Shown piece after piece: positions 1 through 9,477 of a stretch of DNA of 64,000 bases. The stretch covers positions 659,928 to 723,927 of the forward strand of contig NZ_JH719392.1 of assembly GCF_000271845.1 (NCBI RefSeq), written 5' to 3'. How positions within the stretch are numbered: the stretch's first letter is position 1; each line of letters opens with the position of its first letter. A model generated the notes under the pieces. That model was not told the DNA's origin and searched no databases. It was given only the letters and a program-made list of their open reading frames with translations. Source of the DNA: Rhizobium leguminosarum bv. trifolii WSM2297 (GTDB taxonomy: Bacteria > Pseudomonadota > Alphaproteobacteria > Rhizobiales > Rhizobiaceae). The position numbers were made by a program, and so were the translations under genes.

Positions 1-128
1 AGCGCCGCCGTCGTCTCGGTCCCTATTCCGCTCGCGCCTCCGGTCACGATCATCGTTTTTCCATGCAGGTCGATCCCTTTCAATACGTCCGAAGCCGTTG
101 AATGAAATCCGAATGGGAGTTGAGGCAT
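1..128 (-). CDS. SDR-family oxidoreductase, N-terminal fragment
   Basis: Reading leftward from the ATG at 128, the first 42 residues form a short-chain dehydrogenase N-terminus: a short leader, then a beta strand leading into TGGASGIG, the glycine-rich NAD(P)-binding motif of classical SDRs. The rest of the gene, including the YxxxK active site, lies beyond the left edge, so substrate and cofactor cannot be judged. It is the most downstream member in this window of a same-strand cluster that continues to about 4.2 kb. The 45-bp gap to the DsrE-like gene suggests co-transcription. Confidence 0.8.
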   Translation of the reverse strand, partial: MPQLPFGFHSTASDVLKGIDLHGKTMIVTGGASGIGTETTAA

Positions 129-173
129 GGCACTCTCCTTTGGGCTTTGTGTCCTGGCCGGATGGGCTAAAGG

Positions 174-611
174 TCACTCGGTGATCTTAACGAAGCCCTG
201 CTGCACGAGCTGTATGGTTCGCGCCATGGCATCGAGATTGACCTTGATGCCGGGCAGAAGATTCGCGTTGCCCCAGCCGTTGACCCTTGCGGTCGCGCCG
301 CAAAGCTCGACCTTGACGCCAATATCCATGAGGTCAGCGACGAGTTTCTTGTACGGGTTGCCTGTGGCGATGTTGCGCGACGAATTATAGGCCTCATCGT
401 CGAGCGTGACGTGACCCGCGTTGGTGTGGAACACCACGACCACTTCAGACGATGCTTTCCAGTTCGCGATGTCCGTCGTGATCAACTGAAGATGAAACAG
501 AGCCGCGGGCAAGTCGCCTTCGAACTCCAAACCGCCGATGCTGTGAACCGACTTCACCTCTCGCAGTTCAACCGGAATATCGATGAACAGCGCGCTTTTC
601 GTTTCCGACAT
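174..611 (-). CDS. DsrE/DsrF-like small protein
   Basis: This is a 145-aa protein of the DsrE/F-like fold, a family that includes sulfur-relay subunits and many uncharacterised cytoplasmic proteins. The family is suggested by the N-terminal strand/helix pattern, the VVVFHTNAGH segment and the C-terminal stretch on an NPYKKLVADL background with a single Cys (VELCGAT), matching the conserved Cys position of these proteins. The ATG at 611 is chosen because AAGGAG lies just upstream, whereas the longer open frame has no ribosome site. Neighbours are a metallo-beta-lactamase-fold hydrolase upstream and an SDR downstream. A role in reactive-sulfur or redox handling is inference only. Confidence 0.65.
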   Translation of the reverse strand: MSETKSALFIDIPVELREVKSVHSIGGLEFEGDLPAALFHLQLITTDIANWKASSEVVVVFHTNAGHVTLDDEAYNSSRNIATGNPYKKLVADLMDIGVKVELCGATARVNGWGNANLLPGIKVNLDAMARTIQLVQQGFVKITE

Positions 612-734
612 AGTCGTCTCCTTCGGGTGGATTGAGTCTGCGGATAAATCCGGGATGCCGCTGGAAGCGTCCCGCACGCGCCCCATAGGGACTGGGGAGG
701 AGCGCGGGGACGTCTTGGGTGAAATCTGTCGAAG

Positions 735-1700
735 CTAGACGCCGGCGTAGACAAGCCTCGTGAAGAACGCTGGATCGATCACGAACTGACCCCACTTCGC
801 ATCGAACGCCGACGTGGGCTTTGCCTCGACCACCTCGTCGAGCGAGCGCCCCTGGCGTTTGAGCTTTGCCACGTTCTCGCGGATAGCGACCAGCATGTCG
901 CGGAAGTCACGCAACTCGGTTCGGTTGCTCACCGGATTTCCATGACCCGGAATGATGATGGTCTTGTCGGTGGAGGCGGCGAGATTCGCCTCCGATGCCG
1001 CGATCATTCCGTCGATGCTGCCCCCCGTCGAGTGATCAATGAACGGATAAATGCCGTTCCAGTACGTGTCGCCGACGTGAAGGACGTCCGCCTCGCGGAA
1101 CATGACTGAGATGTCGCCATCGGTATGGGCCGCACCATAGTATTTGAGGAGCGCGGTTTCGCCGTTCAGCTCGAGCGTGTGCTCCTTGGAGAAGACATGC
1201 TGCGGCTCTCCGCTTTTCGCGACCGGGAGGAAATTGTAGTCCCAGTCTTCCACCCGCTGGACCTTCGACAGATACTTGCGGGTGTTTTCATGCGCTATGA
1301 TCTTGGCTCCTCCGGACCCGATCCAGGCGTTCCCGTCTGCATGGTCGAAATGCCAGTGCGTATTGATCAGGTAGGTGACGGGGGCTGGCGAGATTTCCGC
1401 GAGCGCCTTGGTCATTTGCTTGCGCGAAACGCTGATGCCCGCGTCCACCATGACGAGGCCATCCTTGCCGCTCAGCACCGCGACGTTGCCGCCGGAACCT
1501 TCGAGAATGGTAATGCCGTTTCTCAGCTTGTGGGTGGAGATGACGGACTTGGCGGCGCTGTCCTTTATGATGCTGACCAGACCCCGTGCCTCGGCGTAGG
1601 CGTCGCGGGGGCTCAACCACCCTCCGGTGGCGGCAAATCCCGCCGCCCCGATACAGCAAAGGCAAAATCCACGGCGCGAGAGCATGTGTTGGGATGTCAT
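735..1700 (-). CDS. Tat-exported metallo-beta-lactamase-fold hydrolase
   Basis: The 321-aa protein begins with a twin-arginine-type leader (SRRGFCLCCIGAAGF, residues 8-22, then an AYA-like cleavage region near 36), so a folded metalloprotein exported by Tat is expected. The MBL core shows NTHWHFDHADGN (H115, H117, D119, H120), GDTYWNG and GHGNPV, the usual metal ligands of a dinuclear centre. Family members hydrolyse thioesters, lactones or beta-lactams; nothing here separates these. An AAAGGT ribosome site precedes the ATG at 1700. It lies downstream of the alpha/beta hydrolase on the same strand with an 89-bp gap, which may hold its own promoter. Confidence 0.85.
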   Translation of the reverse strand: MTSQHMLSRRGFCLCCIGAAGFAATGGWLSPRDAYAEARGLVSIIKDSAAKSVISTHKLRNGITILEGSGGNVAVLSGKDGLVMVDAGISVSRKQMTKALAEISPAPVTYLINTHWHFDHADGNAWIGSGGAKIIAHENTRKYLSKVQRVEDWDYNFLPVAKSGEPQHVFSKEHTLELNGETALLKYYGAAHTDGDISVMFREADVLHVGDTYWNGIYPFIDHSTGGSIDGMIAASEANLAASTDKTIIIPGHGNPVSNRTELRDFRDMLVAIRENVAKLKRQGRSLDEVVEAKPTSAFDAKWGQFVIDPAFFTRLVYAGV

Positions 1701-1789
1701 GGCATACCTTTCCGCAGCCGGTCTCGAGCGAGCCGACGGCTTCGAACTGGAGTTGGCGGTAGAGGCGGGCCTCGCGGCCCGCCCAGCGG

Positions 1790-2773
1790 TCAGGCCTTGA
1801 TGAAGGCCAAGAGGTCCGCGTTGATCACGTCGGCGTGCGTTGTGAACATCCCGTGCGGGTAGCCGTCATAGACCTTGAGCTTCCCGTTCTTGAGCAACTT
1901 CACCGACAGCTCTGCGGAGCCGGCGATAGGAACCACCTGGTCGTCGCTGCCGTGCATTACGAGGACCGGGACGTCGATGACCTTCAGGTCTTCCGTGAAG
2001 TCAGTCTCGGAGAAGACCTTGATGCATTCGTAGTGCGCATTTGCGCCGCCCATCATACCCTGACGCCACCAATTGCGGATTGTCCCTTCGGAGACGGCCG
2101 CGCCGGGGCGGTTGAAGCCATAGAACGGCCCACTCGCGATATCGAGGTAGAGCTGCGCGCGGTTGGCGGCCAACGCCGCGCGGTAGCCGTCGAAGACCTC
2201 GATCGGAAGTCCGCCTGGGTTCTTGTCGGACTTGACCATGACCGGAGGAATGGCGGAGATGAGGACTGCTTTTGCGACCCGGCCCTTGCCATGTTTGGCC
2301 ACATACCTGGTGACTTCACCGCCGCCCGTCGAATGGCCGATGTGAACGGCGTCGCGGAGATCGAGAGCCTCGGCGAGGGCCGCCACGTCGGCTGCATACG
2401 TGTCCATGTCGTTGCCACCGGACGTCTGGCTCGAGCGGCCATGGCCCCTGCGGTCATGCGCAATGACCCGGAACCCCTTACCCAGGAAAAACAGCATCTG
2501 GTTGTCCCAGTCGTCAGCGCTGAGAGGCCAGCCGTGGTGGAAGACGATCGGCTGACCGGAACCCCAGTCCTTGTAGAAAATCTGCGCACCGTCTTTCGTC
2601 GTGATGCTGCTCATGATCTCACTCCCGGTTTCGATGTTTGCATTGGTTGGATTTGAAGACGCCGTGGCCGCAAGTGCCTGCAGCGGCAGGGCGGCGAGTG
2701 CGGTGGCGGCGGTCCCTATTAGAACCTCGCGTCTTGTCGCGTCGGGTATCGGAAAATGTTCTCTGGAAGTCAT
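1790..2773 (-). CDS. alpha/beta hydrolase (chloroperoxidase/esterase type) with Tat-like leader
   Basis: The 327-aa protein has an N-terminal RR (TRREVLIG, residues 13-20) and a hydrophobic stretch to about residue 37, consistent with Tat export. It is followed by a complete alpha/beta hydrolase domain from about residue 54. The nucleophile is S148 in GHSTGGG. The acid lies in [10 protein letters not shown] and the histidine in YPHGM near the C-terminus. The [10 protein letters not shown] segment is typical of the cofactor-free haloperoxidase/arylesterase subfamily. The ATG at 2773 is preferred over the longer frame because a purine-rich GGGACAGG precedes it. A close paralogue with the same architecture lies at 62611-63591. 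Its natural substrate is unknown. Confidence 0.85.
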   Translation of the reverse strand: MTSREHFPIPDATRREVLIGTAATALAALPLQALAATASSNPTNANIETGSEIMSSITTKDGAQIFYKDWGSGQPIVFHHGWPLSADDWDNQMLFFLGKGFRVIAHDRRGHGRSSQTSGGNDMDTYAADVAALAEALDLRDAVHIGHSTGGGEVTRYVAKHGKGRVAKAVLISAIPPVMVKSDKNPGGLPIEVFDGYRAALAANRAQLYLDIASGPFYGFNRPGAAVSEGTIRNWWRQGMMGGANAHYECIKVFSETDFTEDLKVIDVPVLVMHGSDDQVVPIAGSAELSVKLLKNGKLKVYDGYPHGMFTTHADVINADLLAFIKA

Positions 2774-2849
2774 GGTCCTGTCCCTTTTTCGGCGAGGTGG
2801 CTCGGCGAGGGCGAATCCGGCCTTCTGTGTTCGCCCCGGCTCAGGGCGA

Positions 2850-3149
2850 TCAGCCAACGACTGGCGCAGCCGCGGCCCACTCTTTGCGCGTGGTCGGATT
2901 GCCGTCGATCGTCTCGACGATGTCTTTCGATTTCGAAAGAGTAGTCATCAAGGACTTCGGCCCCTCGAACGGCCTGCCGCCGATGTGCCAGCCATCCGTG
3001 TGCAGTTCCTCGATCAGTACCCAGACGACCTCGCGGAAGGCCTCCGAGCCTTCGAACTTGACCATGACGTCGGTCAGCGCCTTGGCCATGGCGTGTTTTT
3101 CCTCTGGCGTGAAGACGCCGTCGACGAGCTTTACGTTTACGAATGGCAT
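2850..3149 (-). CDS. 4-oxalocrotonate tautomerase-family enzyme
   Basis: This 99-aa protein starts [11 protein letters not shown], so the mature N-terminus would be the catalytic proline of the tautomerase superfamily. The following [19 protein letters not shown] helix and VWVLIEEL strand fit the beta-alpha-beta unit. It is longer than the 62-aa 4-OT monomers, with about 30 extra C-terminal residues, as in many related proteins of unknown substrate. The AAGGAAAAAGCT before the ATG at 3149 sets the start. It lies 31 bp downstream of the dehydrogenase gene on the same strand and is very likely in its operon. Confidence 0.8.
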   Translation of the reverse strand: MPFVNVKLVDGVFTPEEKHAMAKALTDVMVKFEGSEAFREVVWVLIEELHTDGWHIGGRPFEGPKSLMTTLSKSKDIVETIDGNPTTRKEWAAAAPVVG

Positions 3150-3180
3150 AGCTTTTTCCTTGGCTGGGGGAGACGCCCAC

Positions 3181-4185
3181 CTAGTCGGCGACGTCGATGA
3201 CGATCTTTCCGTTGGCAGTGCGATTTTCGACTTCGGCATAGGCTGCAGAAACGGTCTCGAAGCTGAAGCGGCGCGGGTCGAGGAGAGGAGTGATCTTTCC
3301 GGCTTCGGCAAGGTGTTTTGCCTCGCGCAGGATTGTGCCGTGGTGGGCGCGGCCTTCTCCGGTCAGGATCGGCAGGAGCGTGAACACGCCCGAGTAGCTT
3401 GCGGCCCGGAAGGAGAGCGGTCCGAGTGAATGTGTGCCCCATCCGAGACAACTGACGACGTGGCCGAACCTGCTCACGGCGTTGAACGCGGCATCAATCC
3501 CCGCCCCGCCGACGGTATCATAGACGACGTCGAAGCCGCGTCCGCCCGTGTGGTCCTTCACGTACTCCTCGACGGTTGTCTGATGGCGGTCGATCGCAGT
3601 CGCGCGCAGCTCTTCGATCTGCCTCTGCTTCGAGGCCTTGTCTACAGCGAAGACCTCGGCTCCAAAGGCGCGTGCGATCTGGATTGCCACATGACCGACC
3701 CCGCCCGCACCGATTACGAGTACCTTTTGTCGTGCCTGCACCACTGCGCGATCAACCAGCCCTTCCCAGGCGGTGATGAAGACCAGCGGCAGTGCCGCGG
3801 CCTCGCGCATGGTAAGGTTGGTTGGCTTGAGTGCCAGCAGATCGGCATCGACGGAGACGAAAGTCGCCAATGAACCCTGCAGGCCGCCAACCCCGCCAGT
3901 CAGGCCGAAAACCTCGTCCTGCGGCTTGAATGCCGTGACGCCAGAACCCACTGCCTCGACGACCCCGGCTAGGTCCATTCCGAGGACGGCGGGCAATGGA
4001 TGGCGGGCGTGCGGAGCCTGTCCGCTCTTGATTTTGAGATCGAGCGGGTTGACGCTGCTGGCCTTGACGCGGACGAGAACCTCTCCCGCCGCAGGAGCCG
4101 GGCAGGCCATGCGGGTCCGGACAAAGTCCGAGTTCGTTTCGGAGAGGACGAGCGCGTCCATTTCGGTGGGAGTGGTGGTCATCAT
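3181..4185 (-). CDS. zinc-free quinone-oxidoreductase-like MDR dehydrogenase
   Basis: The 334-aa protein is a medium-chain dehydrogenase/reductase of the quinone oxidoreductase type. The N-terminal GroES-like domain holds VKASSVNPLDLKIKSG and GMDLAGVVEAVGSGV. The Rossmann domain holds VLVIGAGGVGHVAIQIA near residue 155 and the DVVYDTVGG strand. The structural zinc cysteines of alcohol dehydrogenases are absent, which points to NADPH-dependent enone or quinone reduction. The ATG at 4185 is chosen because AAGGG sits 8 nt upstream; an ATG at 4200 is possible. It is followed closely by the tautomerase gene and preceded by the large regulator at 4314-7181. Confidence 0.85.
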   Translation of the reverse strand: MMTTTPTEMDALVLSETNSDFVRTRMACPAPAAGEVLVRVKASSVNPLDLKIKSGQAPHARHPLPAVLGMDLAGVVEAVGSGVTAFKPQDEVFGLTGGVGGLQGSLATFVSVDADLLALKPTNLTMREAAALPLVFITAWEGLVDRAVVQARQKVLVIGAGGVGHVAIQIARAFGAEVFAVDKASKQRQIEELRATAIDRHQTTVEEYVKDHTGGRGFDVVYDTVGGAGIDAAFNAVSRFGHVVSCLGWGTHSLGPLSFRAASYSGVFTLLPILTGEGRAHHGTILREAKHLAEAGKITPLLDPRRFSFETVSAAYAEVENRTANGKIVIDVAD

Positions 4186-4313
4186 CGGTATGCCCTTCAT
4201 GCTGCGCTGCCGACAATTCGGCGACGGGCAGAAGATGGCAGACCAGCACGGTCACCAGCCAGTGAATCGTAGTGAATTCTTGTGACGGGCTGTGCGGATA
4301 TGACAGGTCGTGA

Positions 4314-7181
4314 TCAGGAATATTCGGTCAGCATCGCCTTCGCCGTCCTCAAGTCAGCGGTATCGAAACCTTCGCTGAAACGGTCGTAGACCGTGGCCAG
4401 AAGCTCCCGGGCGCCAATCCTATCGCCGCGCCCGCTGGACGAGCGAGCCAGGCTTATGGCTCCTCTCAGCTCCAGCGAAAGCGCGTCCTGCCGTCGCGCC
4501 AGCTCCACGGAATGGAGATAGCACCGCTCGGCGAGGTCGCCGTCTCCGCGGTGAAAAAGGATGTCGCCCTTCAGACGATAGAGCTCAGTGATGTACCAGA
4601 GTTCGTCCTTCTCTTCGCTTGCAGCAATGGCCGCATCCACGAGCGAGCGCGCTTCGGCGTGCCCGCCAAGCGAGGCGAGACCCTCGGCCAGGGAGCAGAC
4701 AAATCTGACATTGTAGAGGTTGAAGAGCTTGACCTGACGCAGTTCCGTCAGTCCACTGCGGAGAAGCGGAACGCCTCTTTCGGGAAGTCCCCGCTGGATC
4801 AGCAGAGCCGCTTTCCAGCAGCGGCCGAACACCTCCCATGGACCAAGCCCATTTAGTTTCGCCAGGTCGAGTAGTTCCGTGATCGCGGAATCAGCCGCCG
4901 CAAGGTCCCCGACATGAACGAGGATCGGGCACGACCACCTGGCCAAAGATTCGCAGAGGGAGATCGCGTGACCGGAGGTTCGCGCCGCCTCGACGGCGGT
5001 TTCGGCGGCTCGCACGGCTTGATCCGGAAAGCCCTGCATCCACAAGAGCTGAGCAGGCTGTATTCGCGCGGAAACGGACTGACCGAACCTGAACCTTACC
5101 GAACCACCGGGTGGAATGTCCGTGGAGACGTCGTGCGCCAGCATGAGATCGGCGTGGCGACGTGCACCTCGGAAGTCTCCCATGCAGAAGAGCGTCATGC
5201 TCAGCATGCGGTCGCCGATGAACCTGTCGAGGCCATTTTGAGCAAGCCTCACGAACCGATCCGCGTTATCGCGCGACGCTCGATATTCACCCATGCCTAC
5301 TTGTGCGACCCATAAGCCCCAAAGGGCTTCTGCCTGAGCGTCGACGTCTCCCAGGTCTTCGGCAATTTCCAGCGCCTTGGCGAAGGCCGCCGGAGCCTGT
5401 GGCGCGAATCCGACTTTGAAGGCCTGTGCCAGACCAAGCGCTCTATAAAGCTGCATGACCTGACGGGCGCGCCCGTCCCGCCTTTCCCCCGGATCGACGC
5501 CGAGCAGCGCACGTTGCACACATGCCAGGCACTCGTCTACCAGAGACAATTGATACCACAGCGGAACTGCGGCAACCGTCACCGCGATGCCCACCTCCGT
5601 GTCGCCGTCATCCGAATATGCCCAATCCAGGACATAGCGGACGTTGTTGATATGCGTACCGTACTTGTAAAGCCATTCCTCGCTCGACAGCGTTTCGACT
5701 TCTTCGTGCGAATGATCGAGAACCTCGCACAGGTATTTCGCAAGGCGTTGTACGACTGGTCCGACCTCCCCTTCCTCCTGCAACTTGCTCAGTGCGAAAG
5801 CACGTGTCGTATCGAGCAAACGGTATCGTGCTGCCTTGCCGTGCGTGTCGACAGCCAGAAGGGATTTTGCCACGAGTTGCGCAAGTTGGCCGAGTACATC
5901 GCGTTCGCTTACGACGGGATCGAAAGCAACGGCGGCGGCAGCCTCGCGACCGAATTCACCAGCGAATACCCCCAGGGCGCGCAGCACCGTTTGCTCGTCC
6001 GTGGAGAGCGCCCCATAGCTCCAGTCGATCATGGCGGCCAACGTCTGGTGGCGTGGAAGAGCGGTGCGCCTTCCACCCGTCAGCAATCGTAGACGATCAT
6101 TGAGGAGCTCCGCTATTCCGCGCGTACCGAAAGCCTCAACGCGACCAGCGGCAAGCTCGATTGCGAGGGCAATGCCGTCAAGCTGACGACATATATGGGT
6201 GACGATCGGAGCTTCATCGTCATCGAACGCGTACTCGCTTGCTGATGAAGTCGCTCGCTCCACAAAAAGGCGAATGGCTGGAAATGCCAATGCATCGGCC
6301 GCAGTGAGGCCCGCGCCGAGCGGCGGCATATCGAGGGGCGGAAGCCTGTAGACGCTCTCGCCCTCCACCCGCAAGGCCTCGCGACTGGTAGCCAGAACGG
6401 TGATGCCGGGGGCCTCCCGAAGCAAGGTCTCCGCCAGTCGCGCGGCGGCGTCGAGAACGAGCTCGCAACTATCAAACACCAGAAGCATATGCTTGTCACG
6501 GAGGTGCGCGCTCACGAGGGAAATCGGATCGCCAGTTATCTCCGGGAGCCGAAGCTGTGACGCCAGCACCGACGGAAGTGACGAAGGATGCGACAGTGGC
6601 GCCAAGTCCATGAAGCACACGCCGTGTTGATACGATGATGAGAGTTCCTCCGCCACGCGAATGCCGACCGTTGTCTTTCCAATGCCGCCCGGACCGACAA
6701 CTGTGACCAGGCGAAACCGTTGAACGCGACCTTCAAGGATTCCGATTGCCTCCTCCCGTCCGATCGGTCGCGTCAGTTGCTTTGGAAGGTTGTTTGGCGC
6801 GGCCTCCTCGACAGCGCGGATCTTGACCTCGGAGCGGGAGAGCGGAGCGATGAACCGGTAGCCACGCGCTGGGACGGCGGCAATGTATCGCGCAGCGGAT
6901 TGGTCTTCGCCCAGTGCCTTACGAAGCACGGCGATCTGCGCTCTTAGGTTTGACTCTTCGACTATCGTGTTCGGCCACGCACGTGAAATCAGTTCGTCCT
7001 TCGTCACGAGCTCGCCCGGCCGCTCGGTCAGCGCGATGAGAATTTCGAGCGCCCGCGAGCCGACGGCTACCGACTCCTGATCTTTGACAAGGAGGTGACG
7101 CCCCGGGTACAGCCGGAATTCGCCGAAGGATGTCGCTACATCCGATGGATCGGTTGCGTTAAGTAGTGCCTGCCATTCCAT
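4314..7181 (-). CDS. winged-helix / NB-ARC-type ATPase / TPR transcriptional regulator
   Basis: This 955-aa protein has three parts. Residues about 15-110 form an OmpR/PhoB-type winged helix (FGEFRLYPGRHLL, ELVTKDELISRAWP, YIAAVPARGYRF). Residues about 130-450 are an AAA/NB-ARC-like ATPase with Walker A GPGGIGKTTVG near 162 and the Walker B-like MLLVFDSCE. The remainder is a helical TPR-like array rich in Ala/Leu repeats. The layout is that of AfsR/MalT-like STAND regulators, in which ligand or partner binding to the repeats licenses ATP-dependent activation. Its ribosome site is AGGGCAAATCAG. It sits head-to-tail upstream of the dehydrogenase-tautomerase-hydrolase run and is the natural candidate to control it. 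The inducer is unknown. Confidence 0.85.
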   Translation of the reverse strand: MEWQALLNATDPSDVATSFGEFRLYPGRHLLVKDQESVAVGSRALEILIALTERPGELVTKDELISRAWPNTIVEESNLRAQIAVLRKALGEDQSAARYIAAVPARGYRFIAPLSRSEVKIRAVEEAAPNNLPKQLTRPIGREEAIGILEGRVQRFRLVTVVGPGGIGKTTVGIRVAEELSSSYQHGVCFMDLAPLSHPSSLPSVLASQLRLPEITGDPISLVSAHLRDKHMLLVFDSCELVLDAAARLAETLLREAPGITVLATSREALRVEGESVYRLPPLDMPPLGAGLTAADALAFPAIRLFVERATSSASEYAFDDDEAPIVTHICRQLDGIALAIELAAGRVEAFGTRGIAELLNDRLRLLTGGRRTALPRHQTLAAMIDWSYGALSTDEQTVLRALGVFAGEFGREAAAAVAFDPVVSERDVLGQLAQLVAKSLLAVDTHGKAARYRLLDTTRAFALSKLQEEGEVGPVVQRLAKYLCEVLDHSHEEVETLSSEEWLYKYGTHINNVRYVLDWAYSDDGDTEVGIAVTVAAVPLWYQLSLVDECLACVQRALLGVDPGERRDGRARQVMQLYRALGLAQAFKVGFAPQAPAAFAKALEIAEDLGDVDAQAEALWGLWVAQVGMGEYRASRDNADRFVRLAQNGLDRFIGDRMLSMTLFCMGDFRGARRHADLMLAHDVSTDIPPGGSVRFRFGQSVSARIQPAQLLWMQGFPDQAVRAAETAVEAARTSGHAISLCESLARWSCPILVHVGDLAAADSAITELLDLAKLNGLGPWEVFGRCWKAALLIQRGLPERGVPLLRSGLTELRQVKLFNLYNVRFVCSLAEGLASLGGHAEARSLVDAAIAASEEKDELWYITELYRLKGDILFHRGDGDLAERCYLHSVELARRQDALSLELRGAISLARSSSGRGDRIGARELLATVYDRFSEGFDTADLRTAKAMLTEYS

Positions 7182-7401
7182 TCTGATTTGCCCTGATAAC
7201 TGAGCGGCGCCAGCTTGAATACCGAGTAACGCCGCGCATTCTAGTCGGACCTGTCAGGTTCGAGGCTGACAGCACAATATAAACCTGATTGATAAGTGTA
7301 TGGTATGGGCGTAGCGGGACGTCCGTCTTCCCTTAGAGAAATCAGTACATGCCGAGCCGCCGTCGATCACTGAAAGGTACCGCGAGATAGAACACTGTGC
7401 T

Positions 7402-8370
7402 TCAGGTTATTACAATATCTAAACCCGTCAACACCGCGCTCATTTGCCACAAGCTTTCGGCCCTCGCCGGGTCGATCGCATACGGCCGCACCCCGAAGGG
7501 GTTGTCGGTCTGAACGGACGCGATATCGCAGTTCTCGCAGTAGACCCCGCCTGATGAACTCAGCGCCGGGGACGTTGCGCACCAGACCGTCGTTGCCGCC
7601 CCTTGCTGAGGGGTTTTCTTATCCATCGTGGGATCGATTACGGGGGTCCCGTCTGCTTCGAGAGCGCCGACGGCGTCGAACTCGGATCGGGATAGGTGGC
7701 GAATGCCGGGGGTGACAATCATTCCGGGATGAACAGAAAAGGCACGAACGCCATGCCCACGGCCGCGCCTGTCGAGCGATACAGCGAAGAGGGCATTCGC
7801 TGTCTTGGATTGCGCGTAAGCCATCCACTTATCATAGGGACGACGCGCGAAATCGATATCCTCGAGATCGACATCGGACATCTGATGGCCCCGGGACGAC
7901 AGGATGACCACCCTGGATTTCCCGGCGGCGAGCAATGCTGGCCATAGCAGCACGGCGAGCTCATAGTGTCCAAGGTAGTTGATGGAAAAATGGCCCTCCC
8001 TGCCACGTTTGTCGCGGAAGAGCGGCTGCGCCATTATCCCTGCATTGAGAACCAGAATGTCGAGCCGTGGCTGGTGCTCGAGGAAGGCTTTCGCAAAGGC
8101 TTTAACCGACCCTTGATCCGCGAGGTCGATCGGCCAGACCGCAATCCCGTGGATGCCGTTCAATGCCGCGCGGGCGGCGACGGGGTCAGGAGCGGTAACA
8201 TGCACGCTTGCCCCCGACATTCCAAGCGCGCGGGCTGTCTCCAGCCCAACACCAGACGAACCGCCTGTTACCAACGCAACCCGCCCCATGAGGTCCACAC
8301 CGCGAGCTACCTCGGCAGCCGACATGGCGGCCCCGAAACCGGTCAGCAGTGGTTGTTGAACTCCTCCCAT
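7402..8370 (-). CDS. SDR-family oxidoreductase
   Basis: The 322-aa short-chain dehydrogenase carries TGGSSGVGLETARALG (about residues 34-49, cofactor binding), VLNAGIM (the NNAG equivalent), VILSSRGHQ and AYAQSKTANALF (the YxxxK catalytic pair). The size and the AQSKTANALF segment resemble the retinol-dehydrogenase/WW-domain-oxidoreductase-like branch. It lies upstream of the 955-aa regulator on the same strand, but a 220-bp gap makes separate transcription likely. The substrate cannot be told. Confidence 0.85.
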   Translation of the reverse strand: MGGVQQPLLTGFGAAMSAAEVARGVDLMGRVALVTGGSSGVGLETARALGMSGASVHVTAPDPVAARAALNGIHGIAVWPIDLADQGSVKAFAKAFLEHQPRLDILVLNAGIMAQPLFRDKRGREGHFSINYLGHYELAVLLWPALLAAGKSRVVILSSRGHQMSDVDLEDIDFARRPYDKWMAYAQSKTANALFAVSLDRRGRGHGVRAFSVHPGMIVTPGIRHLSRSEFDAVGALEADGTPVIDPTMDKKTPQQGAATTVWCATSPALSSSGGVYCENCDIASVQTDNPFGVRPYAIDPARAESLWQMSAVLTGLDIVIT

Positions 8371-8894
8371 CCCGCCCCCACGAGTTTAATCGCGACCCAC
8401 GATCGGCGCTGGCGCACCGTACCTCGTTTCCTGCTTCCTGTCGCTACGCTCCCTCCGGTGAGCCAAACGCAACACGGCAACCGCTGTTCGGCCGTATCGG
8501 CTCCTGACCTCGGCTCAATTACCCCTTCGAATAATCTACAAGCCACTACCGTCGTGAGGATCTCGGCTCGGCCCAGGGCACAAACGTAAGAATAACAAAA
8601 AAGGCCGGGACGAAATCGGCCAGCCACTAACGAAAATGTGGAATCGAGGGGCTAGCCTTCCAGGTCACGGGGTGACATCGCCAGCAGCTGCTTGGTTGAC
8701 GCCCGTGCTTGGCTTTTCAATGATGCTGGTCGCGTGTGGTAGTGAGATGAGAGGCCGAAAGATGGTCAGCCGCATCAGATGCTTCCATGACCGGGCTCGG
8801 GGGCCGGCAATGCTAAAGGAAATTATTCAACCCAATTTAATGGGTTAATAACCTTTAAAAAACGCTTTAATTGATCCACTAAAGGGGTCAGTCA
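8371..8894. other. 524-bp intergenic stretch, no gene recognised
   Basis: The open frames here lack family signatures, ribosome sites and sensible composition, so I call no gene. The only structure seen is the terminator-like hairpin on the minus strand near 8597-8621. The DNA next to the hipA remnant is AT-richer than its surroundings (8810-8890), fitting decayed or acquired sequence. Confidence 0.5.
8597..8621 (-). terminator. possible Rho-independent terminator
   Basis: On the minus strand GGCCG, a 9-nt loop and CGGCC are followed by six T. No intact minus-strand gene lies just upstream, so it may belong to a gene that has been lost. Confidence 0.4.
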
Positions 8895-9438
8895 ATGCGA
8901 TTAACAATTCAAACCCATTTTTGACGGCAAGTGGCATCCCGCCGGCACGCTTGAATTCAAGGATGGCGCGGCAGGCTTTCAGGGCGCGTCGATCGTCGAC
9001 TACGATCTCGACTATTTCGTCACTGTGGCATTGGCGGAGTTTGCGGCCGCAAAGACTGTCCGCGACCATCGGGCCTTGTCAGTCCGTTATTCCGTTGATC
9101 TCGAAAATCGATCTAGCCTCAGCTGGCCGCCCTACCTTTTGGATCTCGTGCCCCAGGGACATGCGAGGCGAAAACTTGCCGAGCACCTCGGCCTTGCTGA
9201 AGGTTCGCGCACTTCCGATCTCCCGTTGCTTCTGCTTTCGGCGACGGGCGGCATTGGGAATATGCGGATCAAGGAAGCACCCGAGGCCGAAGCGGAACGA
9301 CTTCGCGGTGTTGAGCGACAAGGCGTCTGCGACCTCGCTGAACACCTGGAGCAGGCGCCGACCATGGCGAAACATTTGGGGGCATCTTCGGACATTCTGG
9401 AACGTGCGATGGGGACGCTGCATGGAAATCGCGGATAG
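8895..9438 (+). pseudogene. hipA-like kinase toxin remnant (frameshifted and truncated)
   Basis: The ATG at 8895, preceded by AAAGGGGTC, opens MRLTIQTHF and hits a stop at once. In the next frame translation continues DGKWHPAGTLEF, YDLDYFV, WPPYLLDLVPQG and PLLLLSATGGIGNMRI to a stop at 9438. Together these are the N-terminal domain of a HipA-family Ser/Thr kinase toxin. The break falls in a run of five T at 8918-8922, and removing one T restores the frame. Only about 180 residues remain of the usual 400-plus, and the kinase core is missing, so the toxin cannot be active. The HipB-like gene follows 39 bp downstream. Confidence 0.7.
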
Positions 9439-9477
9439 CGTTTTGGCAACGTGCCTGTGATGCAGGGGGACAACTAG

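Noticed and set aside
1125..1862. Long plus-strand frame opposite the MBL-fold gene
   Set aside because: It is a shadow of the well-supported minus-strand gene and crosses its end without a ribosome site or family match.
8845..9069. Minus-strand frame over the hipA remnant
   Set aside because: It is the antisense of the recognisable HipA N-terminal coding sequence.
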